From: Paenibacillus pabuli NBRC 13638
GTDB taxonomy: Bacteria; Bacillota; Bacilli; Paenibacillales; Paenibacillaceae
Length of the DNA stretch: 64,000 nt
Direction: 5' to 3'
Assembly (NCBI RefSeq): GCF_001514495.1
Contig: NZ_BCNM01000028.1
Location: 17,663 to 81,662 of the forward strand
Of the stretch, positions 1 to 8,150 are shown piece by piece (position 1 is the first letter of the stretch; each line of letters opens with the position of its first letter). The position numbers and the translations under genes are program-made. The notes beneath the pieces were generated by a model. It searched no databases and was not told the origin of the DNA. It was given only the letters and a program-made list of their open reading frames with translations.

Positions 1-897
1 TGCAACCAGTGCATCATGCACCACCTGCTCTTTATTTTTCCAGATACCAGAAGTAATATAAACGCCGCCAGACTCAAGCGCATGATAGACATCATCCACA
101 AACAGCATAATAACCTCGGCCAGAATGTTCGCAACGATCACTTTCACCGGAAGTTTCACGCCCAGCGCAGGGTCCTGGCTGCCCAGAACAGAGAGCAAAT
201 CGCTTTCTTTAACCGTAATTTGCTGATTCATTCCATTCAATTCCACGTTCTCCTTGGCACTGGTTACTGCAACCGGGTCGAGGTCCAGCGCGAGCACGTG
301 TTTTGCCCCGAGATGGACAGCTCCAATGGCCAAAATTCCGGAGCCTGTACCTACGTCAATGACTTCCTCGCCACCCTGAATAACCGATTCCAGTGTACGC
401 AGGCAAAGTGAAGTGGTGGGATGTGTCCCCGTACCAAATGCCATGCCTGGATCGAGCTCAATAATTTTCTCATCCGGACCTTGCGGGTTATACTCTTCCC
501 ATGTCGGTTTAATGGTCAGACGTTCCGAGACACGCACCGGCTTGAAGTATTGTTTCCAGGCATTCGCCCAGTCATTTTCATCCACTGTACGCGTCTCAAA
601 ACGGATTTCACCCGCATTAATATCGAATTCTGAAAGCTGCTCAATCCGAGGACTAACCTCAGATTGCAGGGCCTCCATGTCTGTACCTTCAGAAAAATAT
701 CCTTTGATCACTGCAAAACCTTCAGGAATATCATTCAAAGGAAACTCGTACAACTCGCCATACGTCGTATCCCGTTTTTTATTTAAAGTACCGGACTCTT
801 CGATGGAGACCCCTCCAGCACCCGCTTCATGTAAAAAATTTGAAATCATCTCCACAGCTTCTTCTGTGGTATGTATTGTTAGTTCATGCCATAACAT
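1..897 (-). CDS. prmA: Ribosomal protein L11 methyltransferase PrmA (3' end outside window)
   Basis: PrmA is a cytoplasmic SAM-dependent enzyme that trimethylates ribosomal protein L11. The reading frame is open from the ATG at 897 to the window edge, giving 299 residues, so only a short C-terminal piece is missing. The class I SAM motif VIDVGTGSGILAIG lies near residue 180 and is followed by the VANIL segment expected in this family; the preceding FGTGTHPTT motif is also typical. A GGAGG ribosome binding site lies 11 nt upstream of the ATG. PrmA follows dnaJ in Bacillales, as here, but a terminator at 990-1031 and a promoter at 936-965 suggest it has its own transcript. The identification is firm. 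Confidence 0.95.
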   Translation of the reverse strand, partial: MLWHELTIHTTEEAVEMISNFLHEAGAGGVSIEESGTLNKKRDTTYGELYEFPLNDIPEGFAVIKGYFSEGTDMEALQSEVSPRIEQLSEFDINAGEIRFETRTVDENDWANAWKQYFKPVRVSERLTIKPTWEEYNPQGPDEKIIELDPGMAFGTGTHPTTSLCLRTLESVIQGGEEVIDVGTGSGILAIGAVHLGAKHVLALDLDPVAVTSAKENVELNGMNQQITVKESDLLSVLGSQDPALGVKLPVKVIVANILAEVIMLFVDDVYHALESGGVYITSGIWKNKEQVVHDALVA

Positions 898-935
898 ACT
901 TCATTTTTCCTCCTCATTTTTCAAACATCCCAACT

Positions 936-965
936 ATTGTACTACACAAGCAAGCAGGTGTACAA
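936..965 (-). promoter_or_regulatory. Sigma-A-type promoter for prmA
   Basis: On the minus strand a TTGTAC -35 box (960-965) is followed after 18 nt by a TACAAT -10 box (936-941). It lies between the terminator at 990-1031 and the prmA start, so it is well placed to drive prmA independently of the heat-shock genes upstream. Confidence 0.6.
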
Positions 966-989
966 AACCGCGGCAGTAAAAGAAACAAC

Positions 990-1031
990 AAAAACAGGAT
1001 ACTCGCAGTAGGACTGCTTGAATATCCTGTC
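990..1031 (-). terminator. Rho-independent terminator upstream of prmA
   Basis: Read on the minus strand, ACAGGATA pairs with TATCCTGT, with additional pairing of GCAGT and ACTGC inside, followed by TTTTTGTTG. It ends the transcript of the small genes at 1062-1626 and separates them from prmA. Confidence 0.75.
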
Positions 1032-1061
1032 TTCAACCGATTTACACCCTTTAAATTGTGT

Positions 1062-1454
1062 TCAGCAAAAGCGTCCACCATTCTGAGTAATCATCTCTGC
1101 AGCTTGCGGGAGAGAGTCGCTGGACACGGAAACAGTCAACAAGATCTCTTGCCTCGGCCTGCCTGCAGAGCCATCTTCCGCATCATCATATACTTGGCCA
1201 CCCGACAAGATTTCAGTCTTATCGCTAATGAGTGATAGTACGTTCAGCTCACCACTGAATCCTCCGACGATAGCTGTAGAAGAACTATAGCTGGCATCAG
1301 GATTTTCGAGATTCGAGCGAGCTGCTTCATTTTGAACGCTTTCGACGCTTAGCTGGTTCGGGTGCAGTAATTCCAAAGCTCTCCGTGCAGATTCGGCATC
1401 GGACCAGCTTGTAAACACGGCCTCAATGATCACTGCGGAGCGATCTTCAGTCAT
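1062..1454 (-). CDS. YflT-like general stress small protein (paralogue 2)
   Basis: This predicted 130-residue soluble protein has no catalytic motif that I recognise. It resembles the gene at 1889-2257 in layout: a short N-terminal alpha/beta segment in which an AESARRALELL helix corresponds to AEGAAKKLEAL, a Ser/Gly-rich middle, and a C-terminal segment ILLTVSVSSDS...GGRF that matches VLLTVVVDEAV...GGMI. This arrangement is reminiscent of YflT/GsiB-type general stress proteins, but the family assignment is tentative. The ATG at 1454 is preferred over an in-frame GTG at 1490 because it overlaps the end of the upstream small ORF (1447-1626) by 8 nt, indicating translational coupling. A GGGAG lies just upstream. 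It is probably stress or sporulation related by context. Confidence 0.6.
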   Translation of the reverse strand: MTEDRSAVIIEAVFTSWSDAESARRALELLHPNQLSVESVQNEAARSNLENPDASYSSSTAIVGGFSGELNVLSLISDKTEILSGGQVYDDAEDGSAGRPRQEILLTVSVSSDSLPQAAEMITQNGGRFC

Positions 1455-1626
1455 GAAGCTCCCGTCCCTGACGACGATCAGCTGCTTCACTGTGGCGCAG
1501 AGCCTCTATATCTTCATGGTCCGCAGCTTCGGCGCTGAATTCCACATCCTCATTTTTGGCGGACTGCATTCGTTTCATCTTTTCTGTTTTCGTCAAAATC
1601 TTGCCTGGACGTTCATGTTCTGCCAT
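1447..1626 (-). CDS. YfhD-like small protein
   Basis: A 59-residue, highly charged, Cys-free protein encoded immediately upstream of, and overlapping by 8 nt, the stress-like gene at 1062-1454. The core DVEFSAEAADHEDIEAL followed by EAADRRQ resembles the YfhD family of small Bacillales proteins (DVEFS..LAD..D..A.....AAD). The ATG at 1626 has a strong GGAGGAG ribosome binding site about 7 nt upstream. The function of YfhD proteins is unknown; they are generally described as spore-associated or hypothetical. The gene starts just downstream of the inverted-repeat element at 1652-1874. The reading frame is well supported; the family call is from memory of the motif. Confidence 0.7.
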   Translation of the reverse strand: MAEHERPGKILTKTEKMKRMQSAKNEDVEFSAEAADHEDIEALRHSEAADRRQGRELHD

Positions 1627-1651
1627 CGTTATGCTCCTCCTTCAAATTGTA

Positions 1652-1874
1652 TAAGTCCAACTAAGCGTATTTACACTGGCACTCCGATGACAGAACAACC
1701 TTCCGATCGCTGTTATCCCCAGATTTTTTTGATTCCCTCCCTTAAAAGGGAAAATCCAGGGATAGCGTATGCTTCCGAAGTAGCTTTCTTGCGAAAGCTT
1801 TCAGGCGAACGCTTCGCTTCTCCAGTTTTTTTCTGTCCTCTCCGTTATCGTGTAAATGTTTTAGTTGAAACTTA
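1652..1874. repeat. Dispersed inverted-repeat element, copy A
   Basis: A 223-bp intergenic element with imperfect terminal inverted repeats: TAAGTCCAACTAA...ATTTACAC at 1652-1676 is mirrored at 1850-1874. Inside are three further complementary pairs: ACAGAA with TTCTGT, TATCCC with GGGATA (enclosing a nested TCCCTT/AAGGGA hairpin), and AGCTTTC with GAAAGCT. A second copy at 26031-26248 shares the ends and the stem sequences while the loops differ. It carries no ORF of its own. It could be a non-autonomous mobile element or a structured RNA processed from the transcript. Confidence 0.75.
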
Positions 1875-1888
1875 CATGAATTTTAAAA

Positions 1889-2257
1889 CTAAATCATACC
1901 GCCGGCTTGTTCGATAATGGATAGGGCGCGATGATGTACTGCCTCGTCTACGACGACGGTCAGTAATACATCTCGGCCTGTCGGACCCTCTTGCCCGCCG
2001 TCACTCATACCGCTCGCAGAGGGATCTGCTGCAGCCATGATTCCGGCACTGGCATTCGTGCCTAGAGCGCTAGGCACCCAGGAAGAAAAACTGCCGGAAA
2101 CCCCCGATGTATAGGACGCTCCACTCGGCCCTACACCTGCATAACGACTGAATCGATTGATTGACAGGTCTTCCACACGTAATGCCTCCAGTTTTTTGGC
2201 TGCCCCTTCCGCTTGCTCCGGGCTATGGAAATAAGCCAAAATATTTTTTTCGGTCAT
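1889..2257 (-). CDS. YflT-like general stress small protein (paralogue 1)
   Basis: A 122-residue predicted soluble protein paralogous to the product of 1062-1454: N-terminal segment ILAYFHSPEQAEGAAKKLEAL, a Ser/Gly/Ala-rich middle (about residues 40-85) and a C-terminal VLLTVVVDEAV...EQAGGMI block. The start is placed at the ATG at 2257, which has AGGTGA 5 nt upstream, rather than at the first in-frame start at 2311. Similarity to YflT/GsiB-like stress proteins is suggestive only. Its position directly after dnaJ, and the presence of a duplicated relative, suggest a stress-response role, which is an inference from context. Confidence 0.6.
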   Translation of the reverse strand: MTEKNILAYFHSPEQAEGAAKKLEALRVEDLSINRFSRYAGVGPSGASYTSGVSGSFSSWVPSALGTNASAGIMAAADPSASGMSDGGQEGPTGRDVLLTVVVDEAVHHRALSIIEQAGGMI

Positions 2258-2347
2258 CCGGTTCACCTGCTTCCCTAGTTTTCGGCACATCAGCAACCAC
2301 TGAATGCTCATGTCTGGTATCTTTCCGCAACCGTGCCCTTATTATGC

Positions 2348-2389
2348 AAAAAAGGACACCGAGCGGAAAAACCGCTGTGGTGTCCTTTT
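2348..2389 (-). terminator. Terminator of the hrcA-grpE-dnaK-dnaJ operon
   Basis: Minus-strand hairpin AAAGGACACC / GGTGTCCTTT with an inner AGCGG/CCGCT pair and a five-base loop, followed by TTTTTT. It lies 17 nt beyond the dnaJ stop codon. Confidence 0.9.
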
Positions 2390-2405
2390 ACATTCATGAT
2401 AAGAC

Positions 2406-3527
2406 TCAGTCTCCACGGAAAGCCCGTTTCACTCGGTCAAAGAAGGATTGCTCATGTTCATGCGTTTGTTCTCCATCAAGTGCAGCAATTTGACGAAGCA
2501 AATCTTTCTGCTCGTCATTCAGCTTGCTTGGTGTAACTACAACCACTTTTACATGCTGATCGCCTTGCCCCATACCACGCAGACGCGGTACACCCTTGCC
2601 TTTAAGACGGAAGTACGTTCCCGTTTGTGTACCGGCAGGTACTTTCAACTTCACTTTCTCGGACAGCGTTGGAATTTCAATCTCATCTCCCAATGCGGCT
2701 TGAGCAAAAGTGAGCGGGATTTCACAATAGATATCATCGCCTTCACGCTCGAAGAAATCATGTGATTTCACACGGATGACTATATACAGATCTCCTGCTG
2801 GTCCCCCGCGCAAACCACCTTCACCTTCACCAGTCATGCGCAGTTGAGCTCCGTCATCTACACCCGCTGGAATGCGAACATGAATTTTGCGTTGTTTGCG
2901 TACTTTACCGCTGCCGCTGCATGTTGTACATTTTTCCTTGATAATTTGTCCAGAACCGTTACAGTTCGAACAAGCACGACGGTTGACCATACGGCCAAAC
3001 GGAGTATTTTGAACCACTTCCTGTTGACCGCTACCATGGCAGACGGAACAGGTTTCCGGTTTGGTTCCCGGTTTCGCACCAGAGCCATGACAAGTATCAC
3101 AGCCTTCAGTGCGCGGAATGGTAATGTCGGTTTCCTTGCCAAATACCGCTTCCTTGAATTCAATCGTCATGGTGTATTGCAGATCGTTCCCCCGTTGCGG
3201 AGCATTTGGATCACGTCGTCCACCGCCACCGCCAAAGAACATATCGAAGATGTCGCCAAAGCCGCCGCCGCCAAAATCGCCACCGCCGCCGAAGCCGCCC
3301 TGGTTTGGATCAATATGACCGTATTGGTCATACTGTGCCCGCTTCTGACCGTCACTGACCACATCATAAGCTTCTTTAACTTCCTTAAACTTGGCTTCCG
3401 CGTCAGCAGCCTTGTTTACGTCAGGGTGATACTGACGGGCAAGCTTGCGGTATGCCTTTTTGATTTCCTCGTCGCTGGCATTTTTGCTGACGCCGAGTAC
3501 CTCATAATAATCACGTTTTTCAGCCAC
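2406..3527 (-). CDS. dnaJ: Chaperone DnaJ (Hsp40)
   Basis: Cochaperone that delivers unfolded proteins to DnaK and stimulates its ATPase. The 373-residue protein has the full type I layout: J domain (about residues 4-70) with the HPD motif, a Gly/Phe-rich linker (about 75-110), four CXXCXGXG zinc repeats (CDTCHGSG, CSVCHGSG, CSNCNGSG, CTTCSGSG) and a C-terminal substrate-binding region. Translation begins at a GTG with GGTGG upstream. It is the last gene of the heat-shock operon, 129 nt after dnaK, with a terminator just downstream. The dnaK-dnaJ spacer holds a GGAAAG/CTTTCC stem-loop that may adjust relative expression. Confidence 0.98.
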   Translation of the reverse strand: MAEKRDYYEVLGVSKNASDEEIKKAYRKLARQYHPDVNKAADAEAKFKEVKEAYDVVSDGQKRAQYDQYGHIDPNQGGFGGGGDFGGGGFGDIFDMFFGGGGGRRDPNAPQRGNDLQYTMTIEFKEAVFGKETDITIPRTEGCDTCHGSGAKPGTKPETCSVCHGSGQQEVVQNTPFGRMVNRRACSNCNGSGQIIKEKCTTCSGSGKVRKQRKIHVRIPAGVDDGAQLRMTGEGEGGLRGGPAGDLYIVIRVKSHDFFEREGDDIYCEIPLTFAQAALGDEIEIPTLSEKVKLKVPAGTQTGTYFRLKGKGVPRLRGMGQGDQHVKVVVVTPSKLNDEQKDLLRQIAALDGEQTHEHEQSFFDRVKRAFRGD

Positions 3528-3656
3528 TCTTCCACCCCCATATCATTCACCTTATCGCACATCGTGACAAAAGGAAAGCCAAAGCACGGGAGCCCCGGCT
3601 ATGACTTTCCCCTCGATCCGAACGTCACCGATGATTAATCCACAAAGAATCGTGAA

Positions 3657-5501
3657 TTAGTTTTGTTTTTTATCTTCATCCACAACTTCGTAATCAGCGT
3701 CTACGACGTTGTCACGTTTAGCGGAACCTTGTTGCTCTTCAGCACCTTGAGCTGCTTGCTCTTGAGCTTGTGCTTGCTCATACAGTTTAACGGACAGCTG
3801 TTGAACGATCTCTGTCAGTTCATCTGTAGCGGCTTTGATGTCTTCCAGGTTGTCGGAAGCCAGCACGCCTTGCAGTTTTTCTTTTGCAGCATTCGCTTTT
3901 TCGACTTCACCAGCGTCTGCTTTTTCGCCAAGATCTTTGATCGTTTTGTCAACAGAGTAGATCAGTTGATCTGCGCTGTTTTTCGCTTCAACGAGTTCTT
4001 TGCGTTTTTTATCTTCTTCAGCATGCAGCTCAGCATCTTTCATCATTTGCTCAACTTCAGCATCGCTCAAACCGCTGGAAGAAGTGATGGTGATTTTTTG
4101 AGTTTTGTTCGTACCTTTGTCTGTTGCAGATACATTAACGATACCGTTGGCATCAATATCGAAGCTAACTTCGATTTGTGGAACGCCACGTGGAGCTGGA
4201 GGAATATCTCCCAGCATGAAGCGACCGAGGGATTTGTTACCCGCTGCCATCTCGCGCTCCCCTTGCAGAACGTGAATCTCAACGCTAGGCTGGTTGTCTG
4301 CATAGGTGGAGAATACTTGGGATTTGCTTGTAGGGATCGTTGTGTTCCGCTCGATCATCTTAGTGAATACGCCGCCTGCAGTTTCAATACCCAGGGACAA
4401 TGGAGTTACGTCGAGCAATACAACGTCTTTCACGTCACCTGTCAGTACGCCCGCTTGTACAGCCGCACCCAAAGCTACCACTTCATCCGGGTTAACGCCT
4501 TTGTGAGGTTCTTTACCTGTCAGTTTTTTGATTGCTTCCTGTACTGCAGGAATACGTGTGGAACCACCAACCAATACGATTTTGTCGATATCGTTAGCTG
4601 TCATTCCAGCGTCACTCAGTGCACGGCGAGTTGGTTCAAGCGTACGCTCAACCAGACCAGCAGAGATTTCTTCGAATTTCGCGCGGCTCAGGTTCAGCTC
4701 CAAATGTTGAGGAACGCCATCAGCCACAGTAATGAACGGCAGGGAAATCGTAGTAGTCAATACGCCGGAAAGTTCTTTTTTCGCTTTTTCGGCAGCATCT
4801 TTCAAACGTTGAACCGCTGCTTTATCTTTACTCAAGTCAATGCCTTGATCTTTTTTGAACTCACTTACGAGATAATCAATGATCACTTGGTCAAAGTCAT
4901 CGCCACCCAGTTGGTTATCACCACTAGTTGCTTTAACTTCGAAGAAACCGTCACCCAGTTCAAGGATGGATACGTCGAATGTACCGCCACCCAAGTCATA
5001 TACGAGAATCGTTTGGTCTTCGGATTTCTCCATACCGTATGCCAAAGCTGCTGCTGTTGGCTCGTTGACAATACGCAGAACTTCCAGACCTGCGATTTTA
5101 CCTGCATCCTTCGTAGCTTGACGCTGGCTGTCATTGAAGTAAGCCGGTACCGTGATAACCGCTTGAGTTACCGTTTGGCCCAGATAAGCCTCAGCATCGG
5201 ATTTCAGTTTTTGCAGGATGATTGCAGAGATCTCTTGTGGGGAGTAGTCTTTGCTGTCAATTGTTTCTTTGTGGGATGTACCCATATGACGTTTAATCGA
5301 GATGATCGTACGATCAGGATTCGTGATCGCTTGACGTTTGGCAGTTTCACCAACCACGCGTTCTCCGTCTTTTTTGAAACCGACTACGGACGGTGTAGTA
5401 CGTGCGCCTTCCGGATTTGGAATGACGACAGCCTCGCCGCCTTCCATAACCGCTACGCATGAGTTTGTTGTTCCTAAGTCAATACCGATTACTTTGCTCA
5501 T
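3657..5501 (-). CDS. dnaK: Chaperone DnaK (Hsp70)
   Basis: Cytoplasmic ATP-dependent chaperone of 614 residues. The N-terminal nucleotide-binding domain starts with IGIDLGTTNSCVAV and contains the phosphate-2 motif VYDLGGGTFDVSIL and the adenosine motif VLVGGSTRIPAVQ. The substrate-binding domain (about residues 380-500) and lid follow, ending in the acidic tail DYEVVDEDKKQN. The ATG at 5501 has a GGGAGGA ribosome binding site. It lies between grpE and dnaJ and is expected to be controlled by HrcA at the CIRCE operator far upstream (7356-7382). A long open frame on the opposite strand is judged to be a coding artefact. Confidence 0.99.
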   Translation of the reverse strand: MSKVIGIDLGTTNSCVAVMEGGEAVVIPNPEGARTTPSVVGFKKDGERVVGETAKRQAITNPDRTIISIKRHMGTSHKETIDSKDYSPQEISAIILQKLKSDAEAYLGQTVTQAVITVPAYFNDSQRQATKDAGKIAGLEVLRIVNEPTAAALAYGMEKSEDQTILVYDLGGGTFDVSILELGDGFFEVKATSGDNQLGGDDFDQVIIDYLVSEFKKDQGIDLSKDKAAVQRLKDAAEKAKKELSGVLTTTISLPFITVADGVPQHLELNLSRAKFEEISAGLVERTLEPTRRALSDAGMTANDIDKIVLVGGSTRIPAVQEAIKKLTGKEPHKGVNPDEVVALGAAVQAGVLTGDVKDVVLLDVTPLSLGIETAGGVFTKMIERNTTIPTSKSQVFSTYADNQPSVEIHVLQGEREMAAGNKSLGRFMLGDIPPAPRGVPQIEVSFDIDANGIVNVSATDKGTNKTQKITITSSSGLSDAEVEQMMKDAELHAEEDKKRKELVEAKNSADQLIYSVDKTIKDLGEKADAGEVEKANAAKEKLQGVLASDNLEDIKAATDELTEIVQQLSVKLYEQAQAQEQAAQGAEEQQGSAKRDNVVDADYEVVDEDKKQN

Positions 5502-5655
5502 TCGAAAATATCCTCCCTCGACAATTTAAATGGATCCAATTGATCCTTATTTTATTTTTCACTAGTCATGCTCTATGTGTGTGCAAACCTTTATATTAAG
5601 CTTCGCTGGCTTCGTATAATCATGTAGTACACCCATTACATTCTGCAACCAGAAA

Positions 5656-6231
5656 TTATGAGCTCACTTTGACCATAGCCGGACGAAGCACTTTATCCTT
5701 CAGCATATAGCCTTTTTGGACTTCCTCAACAACGGTACCTTCTTCATACTCGTCGCTTTCCACTTGCATGATCGCTTGGTGGAATTCAGGATTAAACGGT
5801 TGTCCTACCGTATCCATCGCAGTCAGGCCTTCATTATTCAGCACCGTTTCCAGCTGACGGAAGATCATTTGTATGCCTTTGGAAAAAGATTCAACTTCCG
5901 TACCTTCAGGTACAGTAGCCATGGCACGCTCGAAGTTATCAATAACGGGTACCAGTTCGTTGACCAGCTTCATCGAAGCGTATTTCGCCAGTTCTTCTTT
6001 TTCCTTCTGCGTACGACGACGGAAATTGTCAAAATCAGCTTGCGCACGGACAAAACGCTGTTGTTGTTCCTCGGCTTCTGTCTTCAAACGTGCGATCTCA
6101 TCTTGCTCCTGATCTGCCATCTCTTCTGCCTGGGCTTCTGCAGCTCCGGCTTCATTGACAGGTTCCTGCTCCGCTGCTGTAGTCGTTTGCTGCTCCTGTT
6201 CTTCTGCTGCGAATGATTGCTCCTCTTTCAA
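5656..6231 (-). CDS. grpE: Nucleotide exchange factor GrpE (TTG start)
   Basis: GrpE releases ADP from DnaK. The protein is 191 residues from the chosen start: an acidic, Gln/Glu-rich disordered N-terminus (about 1-50), a long coiled coil containing the RAQADFDNFRRRTQKEKEE signature, and the C-terminal beta domain ending VLRPAMVKVSS. The start is a TTG at 6231 that has a near-perfect AAGGAGGTGA ribosome binding site 5-6 nt upstream. An in-frame ATG at 6273 would add 14 residues but would place this ribosome binding site inside the coding sequence. It is the second gene of the operon after hrcA, 52 nt downstream. Confidence 0.96.
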   Translation of the reverse strand: MKEEQSFAAEEQEQQTTTAAEQEPVNEAGAAEAQAEEMADQEQDEIARLKTEAEEQQQRFVRAQADFDNFRRRTQKEKEELAKYASMKLVNELVPVIDNFERAMATVPEGTEVESFSKGIQMIFRQLETVLNNEGLTAMDTVGQPFNPEFHQAIMQVESDEYEEGTVVEEVQKGYMLKDKVLRPAMVKVSS

Positions 6232-6283
6232 GATGTTCACCTCCTTATAAGAATGAAATGCTCTTGGATTCATTCCCGTATCC

Positions 6284-7315
6284 TTATTTAAAGCGATGCG
6301 TTAGCATGGCCGTCAAATCACGGGATAATGTATTTAAAATATGAATGACACGTGCGTAATCCATTCGCGTAGGTCCCAAAATTCCGATGGAGCCCAAAGC
6401 TTCTCCATCCAATGAATAGGATGCCGTTATCAGGCTGCAATTGGCGAAGGCTTCATGATCATTCTCGGTACCAATTCGCACCTGAATACCAGATCCACCC
6501 TGCACGGGCATCATCAATTTCATGAGTGTTGGTGTCTCATCCAACAGATCCAGAATATCTTTTACTTTTTCGATATCCTTAAATTCTGGTTGGGTTAACA
6601 TATTGGTTGCACCACTGAGGAACAGACGATTGTCATGTTCATTGTCAAAGGCACTGTTCAGCACCTGCATGACTTCCTCATAACGTGTAATATGACGTTC
6701 CATCTCTTGTCCAAGCTCCGTATAGAGACGAGACTTCAATTTGTAAATCGGCACGCCAACCAGCTTGCTGTTCAACAGACGGACCACATTCTCCATCTCG
6801 GCTACCGAGATTTCCGGCGGGATCTGCACGGTCTTGTTCTCCACCTGTCCCGTATTCGTTACAATGATTGCAACGGCTTCACTTTCGTTAAGCGGAAGCA
6901 ACTGAAAATGACGAAGAGACGTATGAAAAACTTCCGGTCCAAGCAGGATCGAAGTATAATTCGTCATATGTGATAAAATAACTGAGGCATGCTGAATCAC
7001 TTGTTCCATCACGTTCAGCTTTTCCGCGAAGAAAGACTTTAAGTCATCCAGTTCTTGCGGTTCCACCTGATTCCAGGGAACCAGATGATCGACATAATAC
7101 CGATAGCCTTTATGTGAAGGAATGCGACCAGCTGATGTATGCGGCTGTTCCAGAAAACCCATGTCTTCAAGATCTGCCATTTCATTACGGATCGTAGCCG
7201 GACTATATCCAACATCTCCCCTTTTGGAAATGCTCCGGGACCCTACGGGCTCAGCTGAACGGATATAGTCATCCACTATAGCGTTCAGAATCATTCGTTG
7301 ACGCTCAGTTAACAT
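6284..7315 (-). CDS. hrcA: Heat-inducible transcription repressor HrcA
   Basis: HrcA binds CIRCE operators and represses the dnaK and groE operons; GroEL is needed for its activity. The protein is 343 residues from the ATG at 7315, the usual family length. It has an N-terminal winged helix (MLTERQRMILNAIVDDYI through the SPATIRNEMADLEDMGFL recognition region) and a GAF-like dimerisation core. A GGAGG lies upstream of the ATG; an earlier in-frame codon at 7351 would add 12 residues overlapping this site. First gene of the operon and autoregulated by the CIRCE just upstream. Confidence 0.98.
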   Translation of the reverse strand: MLTERQRMILNAIVDDYIRSAEPVGSRSISKRGDVGYSPATIRNEMADLEDMGFLEQPHTSAGRIPSHKGYRYYVDHLVPWNQVEPQELDDLKSFFAEKLNVMEQVIQHASVILSHMTNYTSILLGPEVFHTSLRHFQLLPLNESEAVAIIVTNTGQVENKTVQIPPEISVAEMENVVRLLNSKLVGVPIYKLKSRLYTELGQEMERHITRYEEVMQVLNSAFDNEHDNRLFLSGATNMLTQPEFKDIEKVKDILDLLDETPTLMKLMMPVQGGSGIQVRIGTENDHEAFANCSLITASYSLDGEALGSIGILGPTRMDYARVIHILNTLSRDLTAMLTHRFK

Positions 7316-7355
7316 GGTGAGTATTCCCTCCTTCTGACTGTACTGTCCCATGTCG

Positions 7356-7382
7356 TTAGCACTCCGGTTAGATGAGTGCTAA
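7356..7382. promoter_or_regulatory. CIRCE operator (HrcA binding site)
   Basis: Perfect match to the consensus TTAGCACTC-N9-GAGTGCTAA. It sits 40 nt upstream of the hrcA start and just downstream of the -10 box at 7394-7399, so HrcA binding would block initiation. No second CIRCE was found in the window. Confidence 0.98.
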
Positions 7383-7393
7383 GCGGTAATACA

Positions 7394-7423
7394 AAAATAC
7401 CAAACTGACGTGATCGTTGTCAA
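7394..7423 (-). promoter_or_regulatory. Sigma-A promoter of the hrcA operon
   Basis: TTGACA (7418-7423), an 18-nt spacer and TATTTT (7394-7399) on the minus strand, directly upstream of the CIRCE element. Confidence 0.8.
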
Positions 7424-7504
7424 GTGAGTTTGATGAGTACGCTCATCTATTTATAGTATAGACCAATGTATGCAAGTCCTAACAACTTTGCTCATATCTA
7501 ATGA

Positions 7505-7553
7505 ATTAAAAGAACCGCATATGATTGAGTGTATTGCTCGATCCATGCGGTTC
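7505..7553 (-). terminator. Terminator after the GNAT gene
   Basis: Minus-strand GAACCGCAT pairs perfectly with ATGCGGTTC across a 24-nt loop and is followed by TTTTAATT. It lies directly after the acetyltransferase stop codon at 7562. Confidence 0.75.
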
Positions 7554-7561
7554 ATTATTTA

Positions 7562-8032
7562 TTAGGCTGAAACGTTCAACTCTTTCAATACGGCAATCTC
7601 ATCACAGCAATTCTGTTTGCTGCAATGAACGCAGTCCGTCCATACTTTTTCCGGGAAAATCTCCTTTTCCACAACAGCGAAGCCATTTTTCAAGAAAAAA
7701 GAGACCTCATATGTCAACGCCATGACCTTGGGAATCTGTTGTTTCTCCGCTTCCTCTACCAATCGGTCCAGCAGCAGTGAGCCAATGCCCATGCCTTTGT
7801 GACCTTCCGAGATGCCAAGGGATCTGACTTCCACCAAATCATTCCCCAGACGGCAAAGTGATCCACAACCTACAACTTCACCGTTCACTTCAGCTACAAC
7901 AAAGTGCTCCAGCTGCCGCTGCAGTACTTCCCGTGAACGCGGAAGCATGATTCCACGCTCTGCATAGCCCTTAATCATTTCAAATAATGGTTCAACATCT
8001 TCCGGTACGGCTTTTCTGCATATGGCCGACAT
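7562..8032 (-). CDS. GNAT family N-acetyltransferase, ArgA-like
   Basis: A 156-residue single-domain GNAT protein. The acetyl-CoA binding segment VRSLGISEGHKGMGIGSLL (about residues 89-107) fits the R/QxxGxG/A motif, and the C-terminal half (ALTYEVSFFLKNGFAVVEKE) resembles the acetyltransferase domain of ArgA-type N-acetylglutamate synthases. The C-terminus carries a cysteine cluster, WTDCVHCSKQNCCDE, which might bind metal. The ATG at 8032 has an AGGAGGA site upstream. It is a single gene between hrcA and hemW with its own terminator. The substrate is uncertain; N-acetylglutamate formation for arginine synthesis is the leading possibility. Confidence 0.8.
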   Translation of the reverse strand: MSAICRKAVPEDVEPLFEMIKGYAERGIMLPRSREVLQRQLEHFVVAEVNGEVVGCGSLCRLGNDLVEVRSLGISEGHKGMGIGSLLLDRLVEEAEKQQIPKVMALTYEVSFFLKNGFAVVEKEIFPEKVWTDCVHCSKQNCCDEIAVLKELNVSA

Positions 8033-8093
8033 CCAGCTCTCCTCCTAATAAGAAGCTTTCCAGAGGAAAGCCAACTTCGTAGTTGTATAAATT

Positions 8094-8138
8094 ACACGCT
8101 CTGTAAAATCAATATGAATAAATATACAACAGAGCGTA
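8094..8138 (-). terminator. Possible terminator after hemW
   Basis: ACGCTCTGT and ACAGAGCGT form a 9-bp stem across a long AT-rich loop, just beyond the hemW stop codon. The following sequence on the minus strand is AT-rich (TAATTTATA) but lacks a long T run, so this is a moderate call. Confidence 0.45.
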
Positions 8139-8150
8139 TATAATTTCAAG

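Noticed and set aside
3663..5462. A 599-codon plus-strand frame opposite dnaK
   Set aside because: Long antisense frames opposite dnaK are a known consequence of its codon bias. The protein is a Phe/Cys/Arg-rich shadow without domains, and there is no ribosome binding site or operon context.
7316..7351. Extended N-terminus of HrcA from 7351
   Set aside because: It would overlap the GGAGG ribosome binding site and lengthen the protein beyond the usual 343 residues.
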